A stretch of 64,000 nt of DNA from Streptomyces cadmiisoli (GTDB lineage: Bacteria; Actinomycetota; Actinomycetes; Streptomycetales; Streptomycetaceae), in the NCBI RefSeq assembly GCF_003261055.1, contig NZ_CP030073.1:7626001-7690000 (forward strand). Reading direction: 5' to 3'. Both the position numbers and the translations under genes were made by a program. Shown piece after piece: positions 54,757 to 64,000 of the stretch. The stretch's first letter is position 1; every line of letters starts with the position of its first letter. Under the pieces are notes generated by a model, which was not told where the DNA came from, made no database searches, and was given only the letters and a program-made list of their open reading frames with translations.

Positions 54757-55167
54757 ATGAACCTCACCATCCACGCGAGCTTCCTCCCCCACGACGACCC
54801 CGAGGCCGCCCTGGCCTTCTACCGCGACGCCCTCGGCTTCGAGGTCCGCAACGACGTCGGATACGACGGGATGCGCTGGATCACCGTCGGCCCGTCCGGC
54901 CAGCCCGGCACATCGATCGTGCTGACCCCGCCCAGTGCCGACCCCGGCGTCACCGACGACGAGCGCCGCGTCATCACCGAGATGATGGCCAAGGGCACCT
55001 ACGCCGGGATCGTCCTGGCCACCGCCGACCTGGACGGCGCCTTCGAGCGGCTTCAGGCCGGCGACGCCGAGGTCGTCCAGGAGCCGACCGATCAGCCCTA
55101 CGGTGTGCGCGACTTCGCCGTGCGTGATCCGGCCGGGAACCTGATCCGCGTCCAGCAGCCGCGCTGA
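54757..55167 (+). CDS. VOC-superfamily (glyoxalase-like) protein
   Basis: A 136-aa protein with the paired beta-alpha-beta-beta-beta units of the VOC fold: NLTIHASFLPHDDPEAALAF and YRDALGFEVRNDVGYDGMRW. The second half has VQEPTDQPYGVRDFAVRDPA and GNLIRVQQP. A glyoxalase-like, bleomycin-resistance-like or dioxygenase role is possible; metal ligands are not clearly complete. Co-transcribed with the AraC gene. Confidence 0.87.
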   Translation: MNLTIHASFLPHDDPEAALAFYRDALGFEVRNDVGYDGMRWITVGPSGQPGTSIVLTPPSADPGVTDDERRVITEMMAKGTYAGIVLATADLDGAFERLQAGDAEVVQEPTDQPYGVRDFAVRDPAGNLIRVQQPR

Positions 55168-55534
55168 GCACTTCGGCGAGCGCGGCGCGGACCGCCCGCT
55201 GCGCGCGCCACCGACCGGACCCGCCCGGTACCGGTGCCTGCGGACCGGTGGCCGCCGCGTGCACGGCACCCACGGCGTCCCGCGTCGCAGCGGGGTTCGC
55301 CGGGAGACGAACAAGCTTGCCCGACCGCGGGCTAGTATGCGCCACGGTCGCCGACCGGTCCGACGCCGCGGCCGTGAGCGCCGCGCGGCCCCGCAGATCA
55401 GGCGGACGGCGGACCGTCGCCGTGACGGCGCCGACGAAGACAGACCAGCCCCACCGCGTGACGCCGCTCGCGACGAGCCGGGGCGACGCCGAGGAAGGCC
55501 GTGCAGGCGGCCCCGCGCAACAGATGGAGACACG
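55168..55534. other. Intergenic region upstream of the UvrA-like gene
   Basis: 367 bases with no convincing gene. Frames that run into the UvrA-like gene have no family features. A TAGTAT box (55333-55338) may be a -10 element, but no -35 partner at normal spacing is clear. Confidence 0.5.
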
Positions 55535-57928
<2,394 letters not shown>

Positions 57929-57943
57929 CCGGGGCCCGCCCGC

Positions 57944-57981
57944 GTCCGAGCCGCTGCCCGGCACCGGGGAGCGGCTCGGAC
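57944..57981. terminator. Strong bidirectional terminator
   Basis: GTCCGAGCCGCT (57944-57955) pairs perfectly with AGCGGCTCGGAC (57970-57981), 12 bp with a 14-base loop. It lies 15 bp after the UvrA-like stop, before the convergent ppk2 stop. Confidence 0.75.
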
Positions 57982-58012
57982 GTCGGCCCGGGGCTCCGGC
58001 GCACGGGGCCGC

Positions 58013-58825
58013 TCACAGACCGGCGGCGTGGTCGGGGACGTAGGTCTGCAGGTCCCGCGGCGGGCGCTGGTAGCCGGTGGAGGGCGGGCGCGGCGGCAGC
58101 GCGAGGATCGACGGCGCCTCCTCGGGCCGGCGGTAGGGCACCGAGTCCAGCAGGTGGGCGATCATGTTCACCCGGGCCCGCCGCTTGTCGTCGCTCTCCA
58201 CGACGAACCAGGGCGCCTCGGTGATGTCGGTATGGACGAACATCTCGTCCTTGGCCCGCGAATACGCCTCCCAGCGGGTGACCGACTCCAGGTCCATCGG
58301 CGACAGCTTCCAGCGCCGCAGCGGGTCGTCCAGCCGGCGCCGGAACCGGTCGAGCTGCTCGTCGTCGCTGACCGAGAACCAGTACTTGCGCAGCAGGATC
58401 CCGTCCTCCACCAGCATCCGTTCGAAGATCGGGCACTGGCGCAGGAAGAGCCGGTACTCCTCATGCGTGCAGAAGCCCATCACGTGCTCGACACCGGCCC
58501 GGTTGTACCAGGACCGGTCGAACAGCACGATCTCCCCGCCCGCCGGCAGCTGCTCGACGTAGCGCTGGAAGTACCACTGGGTGCGTTCGCGCTCGGTCGG
58601 TGTGGGCAGCGCGGCGATCCGGGCGACACGGGGGTTGAGGTGCTCGGTGACCCGCTTGATGGTGCCGCCCTTGCCGGCCGCGTCCCGCCCCTCGAAGACG
58701 ACGACCAGCCGGGCGCCCTCCGCCCGTACCCACTCCTGGAGCTTGACCAGTTCCGTCTGGAGGCGCAGCAACTCCTTCTCGTACGTCCTCCGGGGCAGCC
58801 TCCGCGCCTTGCCCTCCTCGGTCAT
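58013..58825 (-). CDS. ppk2: Polyphosphate kinase 2
   Basis: A 270-aa PPK2 of the single-domain class. Walker A FEGRDAAGKGGTIKR, ERTQWYFQRYV, Walker B-like FDRSWYNRAGVE, then MDLESVTRWEAYSRAKDEM. It transfers phosphate between polyphosphate and nucleotides, most likely GDP or ADP to GTP or ATP. ATG 58825 has GGGGAGG before it. Physiologically it links polyphosphate to energy or stress supply; there is no neighbour that narrows this down. Confidence 0.92.
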   Translation of the reverse strand: MTEEGKARRLPRRTYEKELLRLQTELVKLQEWVRAEGARLVVVFEGRDAAGKGGTIKRVTEHLNPRVARIAALPTPTERERTQWYFQRYVEQLPAGGEIVLFDRSWYNRAGVEHVMGFCTHEEYRLFLRQCPIFERMLVEDGILLRKYWFSVSDDEQLDRFRRRLDDPLRRWKLSPMDLESVTRWEAYSRAKDEMFVHTDITEAPWFVVESDDKRRARVNMIAHLLDSVPYRRPEEAPSILALPPRPPSTGYQRPPRDLQTYVPDHAAGL

Positions 58826-58999
58826 GCCGCCTCCCCGCTCCACAGCGCGCCCGCACGCGCGGGTCCGAACACCCGGGACAGCACGCTAACGGGGACGGGG
58901 GAGTCGCGCACGGCATGCTCCGCCCGGCGCCGACGCCCCGGGCGGGGTGCGCCGCGCGCCGGACGGGCCGCGCACGGCCCCGGGCGCGTCGTCAGCGGG

Positions 59000-60427
59000 C
59001 TACGGCCGGCTCAACGCGCGGTCCACCAGCGCGCCGGCCGCACCCGTGTAGTGCGCCGGATCGCACAGGCGCGCCAGCTCGTCCGGATCGAACGCGCCGG
59101 TCAGCTCCGGCAGCTCCGCCAGCACCTTTGGCAGCGGGCGATCCGACCCGGCGGCCAGTTCCGTGGCCGAGGTCAGGAGTCGCTTCGCGGCCGCCTTGCC
59201 GAGCCGCGGCGCCAGTACGGCGGCCAGCCGCTCCGAGACCAGCGCGCTGCCGGTGAGGGCCACGTTGCGCCGCATCCGCTCCGGTCGCACCTGGAGGCCC
59301 GCGGCGAGTTCCACGGCGGTGTGCGCGGCGCCGCCGGTCAGCCGCAGGCACTCCCGCAGCAGCAGCCACTCCGCATGCCACGCGCCGGCGGACCTCTCGT
59401 CCTCCGCGACCAGGCACTGCGTCAGGCCCGCCGCCAGCACCGGCACCTGGAGCGCGGCACTGCGCATCAGCGTCGCCAGCACCGGATTCCGCTTCTGTGG
59501 CATGGCCGAGGAGGCGCCGCGGCCGGCGACGGTGGGTTCGGCGACCTCGCCGACCTCCGTCCGGGCCAGCGACTGCACGTCCACCGCCATCTTCCCCAGG
59601 GCGCCGGCGGTGAAGGCGAGTGCCGCCGCGAGGTCCGCGACCGGGCTGCGCAACGCGTGCCACGGCAGCGCCGGGCCGGCCGAGAGCCCGGTCTCCGCGG
59701 CGAACGCCTCCGTCAGCACGGCCACATGGCGGGCGGCGTCGACGTGCGTGTCCGTTCCGGCGCGGCCGTCGATCCTGGCGTACTCCAGGTAGCCGGCCAG
59801 TGTCCCGGCCGCGCCGCCGAGCGACACCGGGAGTCCGTCCAGCACCTGCCCCAGCCGGGCGTCGGCGTCCTGGAGCAACTGGCGCCAGCCCGCGGCCTTC
59901 AGCCCGAAGGTGGTCGGTACCGCGTGCAGCGTCAGCGTCCGGCCCGCCATCAGGGTGTCACGGTGGTCCCGGGCCAGCCCGGCCAGTGCGGCCGCCGCCC
60001 GCGCCAGATCGGAGCGGATGATGCGCAGGGTCCGGGCGGCCACCAGCATCGTCCCGGTGTCCAGTACGTCCTGGCTGGTCGAACCCCGGTGCACGTACTC
60101 CGCCGCGGCCGGGTCCTCCTTCTCCACCAGCCTGCTCAGCGCCTGCACCAGGCCGACCACCGGGTTGGCCGTCTCCCGGGCCGTCAGGGCGACGGCCCGC
60201 GGGTCCAGCAGCTCGCCGCGGGCCAGCCGGGTGATCGTCCGCGCGGCCTCCGGCGGTACCAGCCCGAGCCCCGCCTGCGCCCGCGTCAGCGCCGCTTCGG
60301 CGTCCAGCATGGCCTGGAGCCAGGCCTCGTCGGACACCGCCGCCTCCGCGGGCGTGCCGGCCCGTACCGGTGAGAGCAGACCGGTGTCCCGCAGCGGGCC
60401 CGCGGACCCGCCGTTCAGCACGCTCAT
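59000..60427 (-). CDS. creD: Nitrosuccinate lyase homolog (CreD-like; fumarase/aspartase superfamily)
   Basis: A 475-aa lyase of the PcaB/adenylosuccinate lyase type. The superfamily signature is GASSAMPQKRNP (around residues 304-315, with the catalytic Ser). HRGSTSQDVLDTG (residues 113-125) forms another part of the site, and LHAVPTTFGLKAAGW is also family-typical. Generic annotation would say 3-carboxymuconate cycloisomerase, but the gene overlaps by 4 bp (ATGA) the stop of an FAD/NAD(P)-binding gene of CreE size. That pairing is characteristic of the aspartate-nitrosuccinate pathway, in which CreD releases nitrite and fumarate from nitrosuccinate. No protocatechuate genes are nearby. The assignment rests on context and family, not on a substrate-specific residue. 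Confidence 0.82.
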   Translation of the reverse strand: MSVLNGGSAGPLRDTGLLSPVRAGTPAEAAVSDEAWLQAMLDAEAALTRAQAGLGLVPPEAARTITRLARGELLDPRAVALTARETANPVVGLVQALSRLVEKEDPAAAEYVHRGSTSQDVLDTGTMLVAARTLRIIRSDLARAAAALAGLARDHRDTLMAGRTLTLHAVPTTFGLKAAGWRQLLQDADARLGQVLDGLPVSLGGAAGTLAGYLEYARIDGRAGTDTHVDAARHVAVLTEAFAAETGLSAGPALPWHALRSPVADLAAALAFTAGALGKMAVDVQSLARTEVGEVAEPTVAGRGASSAMPQKRNPVLATLMRSAALQVPVLAAGLTQCLVAEDERSAGAWHAEWLLLRECLRLTGGAAHTAVELAAGLQVRPERMRRNVALTGSALVSERLAAVLAPRLGKAAAKRLLTSATELAAGSDRPLPKVLAELPELTGAFDPDELARLCDPAHYTGAAGALVDRALSRP

Positions 60428-62409
60428 ACGATCACTCCCGTGAGGTCGGTGTCCGTGGTGGTCCGCCGTACCGAGGGCGGCACATGGGCCACCGGCCGCA
60501 GCCCCGTCACCGCCCGCGCGATGGCGTCCGAGTCGCTGATCGTCACCGAGTCCACGCCCGGCCGCACGCCCGCCGCGGTCACCCAGTGCACCCCCTCGGT
60601 CGGCACACCGAACGCGAACCGCCGCGGATGGGGACGGCCGCGCGCGTCCAGCAGGTGATAGGGCCGCTCGGTCACGGCCAGACCGCCGGTCTCGTAGGCG
60701 GCACCACGGCTGCTGCGGACCAGGTACGGCCCTATCTGCTCCGTGGCCAGCAGGTGCCGCAGCAGCGGGTCGTGGGTACGGCGCAGGTCGGGCTCGGGGA
60801 GACGGGCCTCGATCAGCACCCGGCTCCTGACCGGCGGCCCCGGTACGACGGCCGACTCCGCCACGAACGACGGGTTCGCGGTGTCGAAGCGGATCTCCGT
60901 TCCCGGCCCGGTCAGCTCCAGCAGCCCCGCCTCGATCAGCGCGATCATCTCCTCGACCCGTGAGGCGGGCGGACCGATGGACAGATACGCGTTCAGCGGG
61001 GTGTACCACCCCTCCAGGTCGTCGCGGTGCGAATCGCCCTCCAGGCCCGCGTGGTCCACGGCCAGCCGGATCTCGTTGCGCAGGTCCCGCAGGACGTCGA
61101 GGGCCGCCTTCAGGGGCCCTTGCACGTTCCCGGCCCGCGCCGCGGCGAGATCGTCGCGCAGGTGGTCCAGCAGCCAGCGGCGGAACTCCGTCCGGTCCGC
61201 GAACCGCTGTCCGCGGCACGGCTGGGCGATGCGCTCCCAGTCCCAGCGGTCCGCGGCGGAGAAGCGGAACTCGTCGAGCACGGCCGACGTGTCGCCGTCC
61301 CCGGGTACGGCCAGGAAGCGCTCGGTGAACGCGTCGCACTCCGCGCCCCGGCCGTGTGCGTGCAGGAGCGCGGCGTAGTAGACGCTCTCCACCTCGCGGC
61401 AGACCAGCGGCCACAGGTCGGTGCCGAAGTGCACCCGCCGCTCGTCCCCGTCGCGGGCCCGCAACTCGGCCGCGTGCTCGGCGGTCAGCAGCCGGGGCCG
61501 GTACCGGCCGAACGGTCCCTTCTGGTTCTCGCCCCGCGCGTGGTAGGGCACGCCGCGCCGCGAGCTGGCGTAGAGCGCGGGCTCCCGCCCGGACGGCCGG
61601 TACGCCAGCCGGCCGTCCTTCCGGTGGAAGGAACCGCCGCGCCCCAGCGTCAACAGCGCCATGTAGTCGCAGAAGTTGAGTCCCAGCCCGCGCAGGAGGA
61701 CCGGTTCGCCCGGACCGATGCCGCGCAGGTCGACGTCCGCCGGATTGGCGGGGGTGACGTACGTCAGGTAGTGAATCCGCGCGAGTGTCGCGGTACGCTC
61801 CTGCCGCGGAGTGAGCCCGCTCGGCACATGTCCCTGCGCCAGCACGATGGCGTCCAGCTCGTTCAACCGCGTACCGTTCGCCAGTCGAACACCCTGAGGC
61901 CCACCGGGAATCCCGTGGGTGTCGGCCATCGCCACCGCTCGTGAGGTGTGCACCCGTACGCTGACGTGTTCCGGCGCGCCCGCGACGATGCGGCGGAAGC
62001 AGTCGTTGAGGTAGTGGCCGTAGAAGGCGCGGGTCGGGTAGGAGTCCGGGCCGAGCGTCCTCGCCTCCGCCAGTGTCTCCTCGCCGTAGCCCTCGCGGTC
62101 GTCGAGCGGTCCCAGCAGCGCCAGTTGCTTCGCCCACTCGTACAGGCCGGGGCCTGGCTCGACGGGACCGGCGATGCGGGTGCTCTCGTCGGAGTAGACG
62201 GTCACCTGCGAGGCCACCGTGTTCATCAGCAGATGGCGGGACTGGTCCGTCCGCCACACCTGTCCGGCGCCCGGCGGCCAGGGGTCGACGAGATGCACGA
62301 GAACGGCCGGCGACGACGGTGCCGCCCGCTCGTTCGCACACAGTCGCTCCAGCACCGACAATCCACGCGGGCCCGCACCGACAATGCAGACCTCCATGTC
62401 GCCGTTCAT
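60424..62409 (-). CDS. creE: Aspartate N-oxygenase homolog (CreE-like FAD/NAD(P)-binding monooxygenase)
   Basis: A 661-aa protein starting MNGDMEVCIVGAGPRGLSVL, with the FAD Rossmann motif GAGPRG at residues 11-16. The long FAD/NAD(P)-binding domain of the NAD_binding_9 type follows (LVDPWPPGAGQVWRTDQSRH, LNELDAIVLAQGHVPSGL, LLRGLGLNFCDYMALLTLGR). CreE-type enzymes oxidise the amino group of L-aspartate in three steps to nitrosuccinate. GGAG lies six bases before ATG 62409, and the stop overlaps the lyase start. Together they would turn aspartate into nitrite and fumarate. A different FAD-dependent function is possible if the neighbour pairing is misleading. Confidence 0.82.
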   Translation of the reverse strand: MNGDMEVCIVGAGPRGLSVLERLCANERAAPSSPAVLVHLVDPWPPGAGQVWRTDQSRHLLMNTVASQVTVYSDESTRIAGPVEPGPGLYEWAKQLALLGPLDDREGYGEETLAEARTLGPDSYPTRAFYGHYLNDCFRRIVAGAPEHVSVRVHTSRAVAMADTHGIPGGPQGVRLANGTRLNELDAIVLAQGHVPSGLTPRQERTATLARIHYLTYVTPANPADVDLRGIGPGEPVLLRGLGLNFCDYMALLTLGRGGSFHRKDGRLAYRPSGREPALYASSRRGVPYHARGENQKGPFGRYRPRLLTAEHAAELRARDGDERRVHFGTDLWPLVCREVESVYYAALLHAHGRGAECDAFTERFLAVPGDGDTSAVLDEFRFSAADRWDWERIAQPCRGQRFADRTEFRRWLLDHLRDDLAAARAGNVQGPLKAALDVLRDLRNEIRLAVDHAGLEGDSHRDDLEGWYTPLNAYLSIGPPASRVEEMIALIEAGLLELTGPGTEIRFDTANPSFVAESAVVPGPPVRSRVLIEARLPEPDLRRTHDPLLRHLLATEQIGPYLVRSSRGAAYETGGLAVTERPYHLLDARGRPHPRRFAFGVPTEGVHWVTAAGVRPGVDSVTISDSDAIARAVTGLRPVAHVPPSVRRTTTDTDLTGVIV

Positions 62410-62514
62410 GCGGATTCTCCATCCTTGTTCCGGGACCGGGCGGGTGCCGTCCCGGACGCCGAGGGGGCGGGACGGATGAACGCGACGGTGGCGGAATTCA
62501 ATGTTCCGCAAGCT

Positions 62515-62542
62515 GTTCAACACCTTCTCAGGTGTGGCGAAC
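62515..62542. promoter_or_regulatory. Candidate StrR-type binding site, outer dyad
   Basis: GTTC (62515-62518) and GAAC (62539-62542) enclose ACACCT (62520-62525) and AGGTGT (62530-62535), an inner perfect 6-bp dyad. The total span of 28 bp is close to the StrR consensus length (about 29). Confidence 0.45.
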
Positions 62543-62736
62543 AAGCATTTCACATTTCGCGGGTATTCGGTGGGCGCCACCGGTCGCAGAAGAGTCCTGA
62601 CATATCCTCGGGTGAGGTCTTGACAGCGATGGGGCAGTACCGGTTGGGTGCGGCGACCTCGCAGGGCGCCTGCGGTTCCGGGCAATGCAATGCGTTCATA
62701 ACGTTTCGGTTGCGTGGCGTGTCCGGCGGCTGATAG

Positions 62737-62755
62737 GTTCCAAATGCCTTGGAAC
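62737..62755. promoter_or_regulatory. Candidate StrR-type binding site, compact dyad
   Basis: GTTCCAAATGCCTTGGAAC has two perfect 7-bp arms and a 5-base spacer. The arms share the GTTC/GAAC ends of the other site. It lies 327 bp upstream of the creE-like start and 279 bp upstream of the regulator. Confidence 0.5.
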
Positions 62756-63034
62756 TGATGTTCACCACGATGCGAAATGTGGACTTTGACGGACGGCGCC
62801 GGCCGGGCGGGCGCGGGAAGCTCCGGAAGTCGTGTGCCGTATTCGTGCGGGTCGGCATTTCGCGAGGTAGAGGGTCAGGCGGAAGTCCACGGGGGTGGCC
62901 TTGAGTCCGAAGTTCATTCACCTGCGCGTCGGTGTGGTCGGGCCGGCCCGTCGGAGTCCGGCCCCGTACGGGTAGTACGCCTCCTTTTGTCGCTGTCTTC
63001 GCATGGAGCCACGAATCAACAGGGGGACACGCTC

Positions 63035-64000
63035 ATGAAAGGTCAGCTGCTGGCTGACACCGGAGAACTCACCGAAGTACTCACCGAAGAAATCCTCGGA
63101 CAACAACGCATTGAATTAGTGTCGCTCGGCGAATTAACGCATTTCGATTCTCCCCGGATTTCGGGTGCGGACCGGGAGCATGTACGTCTCCTGGCCGATT
63201 CGGATGCCGAACTCCCGCCCATTCTCGTGAACCGCAGGACGATGCATGTCATCGACGGTATGCATCGGGTGCACGCCGCGGAACTCCGCGGTCAGAGCAA
63301 AATCAAGGCGATCTTCTGCGATTGCGATGACGACGAAGCGTTTGTACTCGCGGTAAAGGCGAATGTCTCCCACGGTCTTCCGCTGCCGCGTTCCGACAGG
63401 AATGCCGCCGCCGAACGTATCATCAACACCCACCCGGAGTGGTCCGACCGGCGGATCGCCTCGATCACCGGCCTTTCCCACAAGACCGTCGGCGCGATCC
63501 GGCGCCGGGCAAGTGGGGAAATTCCCCAGTCGCCCACCCGGCTCGGGCGCGACGGCCGGGAACGCCCGGTCGACGCCGCGGAGGGGCGCGTCCTGGCCGG
63601 CCGCATCCTCACCGAGCGTCCCGGCGTCTCGCTGCGCGCCGTCGCCCGGGAGGCGGGGGTCAGCCCGGCGACCGTGCGCGACGTCCGGGACCGGATGCGG
63701 CGCGGCGAGGCGCTCGCCGGACCCGCACGGCCCGACCCGGCCCCCGCCGACACGCTCCCGGGCGACACGGTGAGCGGGGCGCCGCCGGAACCGCGGCAGG
63801 TGTCCCGGATCGACCCCGGCCCCCACCAGGGCCCCGACCTCGCCGAACTGGTCAACAGCCTGCGCAAGGACCCCTCCCTGCGGTTCTCCGAGTCCGGCCG
63901 CACCTTGCTGCGTCTGCTGGACGCCTGCACGGTGGGGCCGCAAGAGTGGACCCGGATCAGCGACAACGTCCCGCTGCACCGGGTGGAGTGCATCGCCATC
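63035..64000 (+). CDS. ParB-domain pathway regulator, StrR-like (truncated at window end)
   Basis: At least 322 residues, open to the window end. Residues 28-115 form a ParB N-terminal domain: LPPILVNRRTMHVIDGMHRV and AFVLAVKANVSHGLPLPRSD. A first helix-turn-helix follows (DRRIASITGLSHKTVGAIRR) and another (SLRAVAREAGVSPATVRDVR). This is the plan of StrR and NovG, pathway-specific activators of antibiotic clusters. Two TTA codons (codons 28 and 34, at 63116 and 63134) predict dependence on the bldA leucyl-tRNA. The first third uses A/T-ending codons far more than the rest. AGGGGGA precedes ATG 63035. Its most likely target is the divergent creE/creD operon and genes to the right. Confidence 0.88.
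   Translation, partial: MKGQLLADTGELTEVLTEEILGQQRIELVSLGELTHFDSPRISGADREHVRLLADSDAELPPILVNRRTMHVIDGMHRVHAAELRGQSKIKAIFCDCDDDEAFVLAVKANVSHGLPLPRSDRNAAAERIINTHPEWSDRRIASITGLSHKTVGAIRRRASGEIPQSPTRLGRDGRERPVDAAEGRVLAGRILTERPGVSLRAVAREAGVSPATVRDVRDRMRRGEALAGPARPDPAPADTLPGDTVSGAPPEPRQVSRIDPGPHQGPDLAELVNSLRKDPSLRFSESGRTLLRLLDACTVGPQEWTRISDNVPLHRVECIAI

Larger units (their letters stand above)
62410..63034. other. Divergent control region of the nitrosuccinate genes and regulator
   Basis: 625 bases, clearly less GC-rich than the flanking genes. It contains two dyads with GTTC and GAAC ends (62515-62542, 62737-62755) and a 10-bp palindrome CCCGTACGGG (62963-62972). An 85-codon frame (62476-62733) has no ribosome site or family likeness and is probably not a gene. 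TTGACA occurs at 62620 but lacks a good -10 partner. Confidence 0.65.

Noticed and set aside
59000..62422. An 1140-codon minus-strand frame covering both nitrosuccinate genes
   Set aside because: Only its last 475 codons are the lyase. The rest is the wrong frame of the FAD gene, which has a clear start and Rossmann motif in another frame.
62620..62648. TTGACA as a -35 box for the regulator
   Set aside because: No acceptable -10 element follows at 16-19 bases, so I do not call a promoter here.
62476..62733. An 85-codon frame in the nitrosuccinate control region
   Set aside because: No ribosome site, mixed codon use, and it overlaps the first candidate operator.

Overview
The window looks like chromosomal DNA from a Streptomyces or a close actinobacterial relative. 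GC content is very high, codons end almost always in G or C, and GTG starts are common. The gene set fits: a mycothiol-type DinB/maleylpyruvate isomerase enzyme, SpoIIE-type phosphatase and RsbW-type ATPase regulators, TerD proteins, and several small actinobacterial families. I see no tRNA, rRNA, insertion sequence, integrase or CRISPR array.

Layout. 1-7 kb: the end of a two-component system, two MFS exporters (one divergent from a MarR regulator), a mycothiol-type enzyme and a PhyH-type dioxygenase. 7-8 kb: a non-coding stretch with a 10-bp tandem repeat and a decayed Calx-beta-like gene. 8-19 kb: a Tat-exported beta-propeller/amidohydrolase, a GH15 enzyme, an amino-sugar catabolic group (DeoR regulator, SIS protein, class II aldolase), an RlmG/RsmC-type methyltransferase, AlkB and a ROK regulator. 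19-31 kb: an RsbW-like ATPase, a cysteine synthase-fold enzyme, a second DeoR regulator, a membrane protein whose alpha/beta-hydrolase motifs are split by a membrane domain, a beta-helix/CbxX-type AAA ATPase, and a MOSC protein. 31-42 kb: a two-domain TerD protein, an HpnB-like glycosyltransferase, a MurI-like racemase, an O-antigen-ligase-like protein, apolipoprotein N-acyltransferase, a Nudix hydrolase, an SDR dehydrogenase and a GAF/PucR regulator. 42-50 kb: an MHS-type transporter with a GntR regulator, an MFS-Usp fusion with a MarR regulator, and a multidomain SpoIIE-type phosphatase. 49-55 kb: an acyl-CoA carboxylase pair (biotin carboxylase/BCCP and carboxyltransferase) divergent from a TetR gene across a perfect palindrome, then an AraC/VOC pair. 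55-59 kb: a stand-alone UvrA-like ATPase and PPK2.

59-64 kb is the most interesting part. A fumarase/aspartase-superfamily lyase overlaps by 4 bp a 661-aa FAD/NAD(P)-binding protein, and the pair looks like CreD/CreE. In cremeomycin biosynthesis those enzymes turn L-aspartate into nitrosuccinate and then release nitrite for N-N bond formation. A divergent ParB-domain regulator of the StrR type starts 625 bp away and runs off the window. It carries two TTA codons, which suggests bldA control, and the gap between the genes holds two dyads with GTTC...GAAC ends. I infer that this is the left edge of a biosynthetic cluster for a nitrogen-nitrogen-bonded or nitrite-derived metabolite, with the rest lying to the right.
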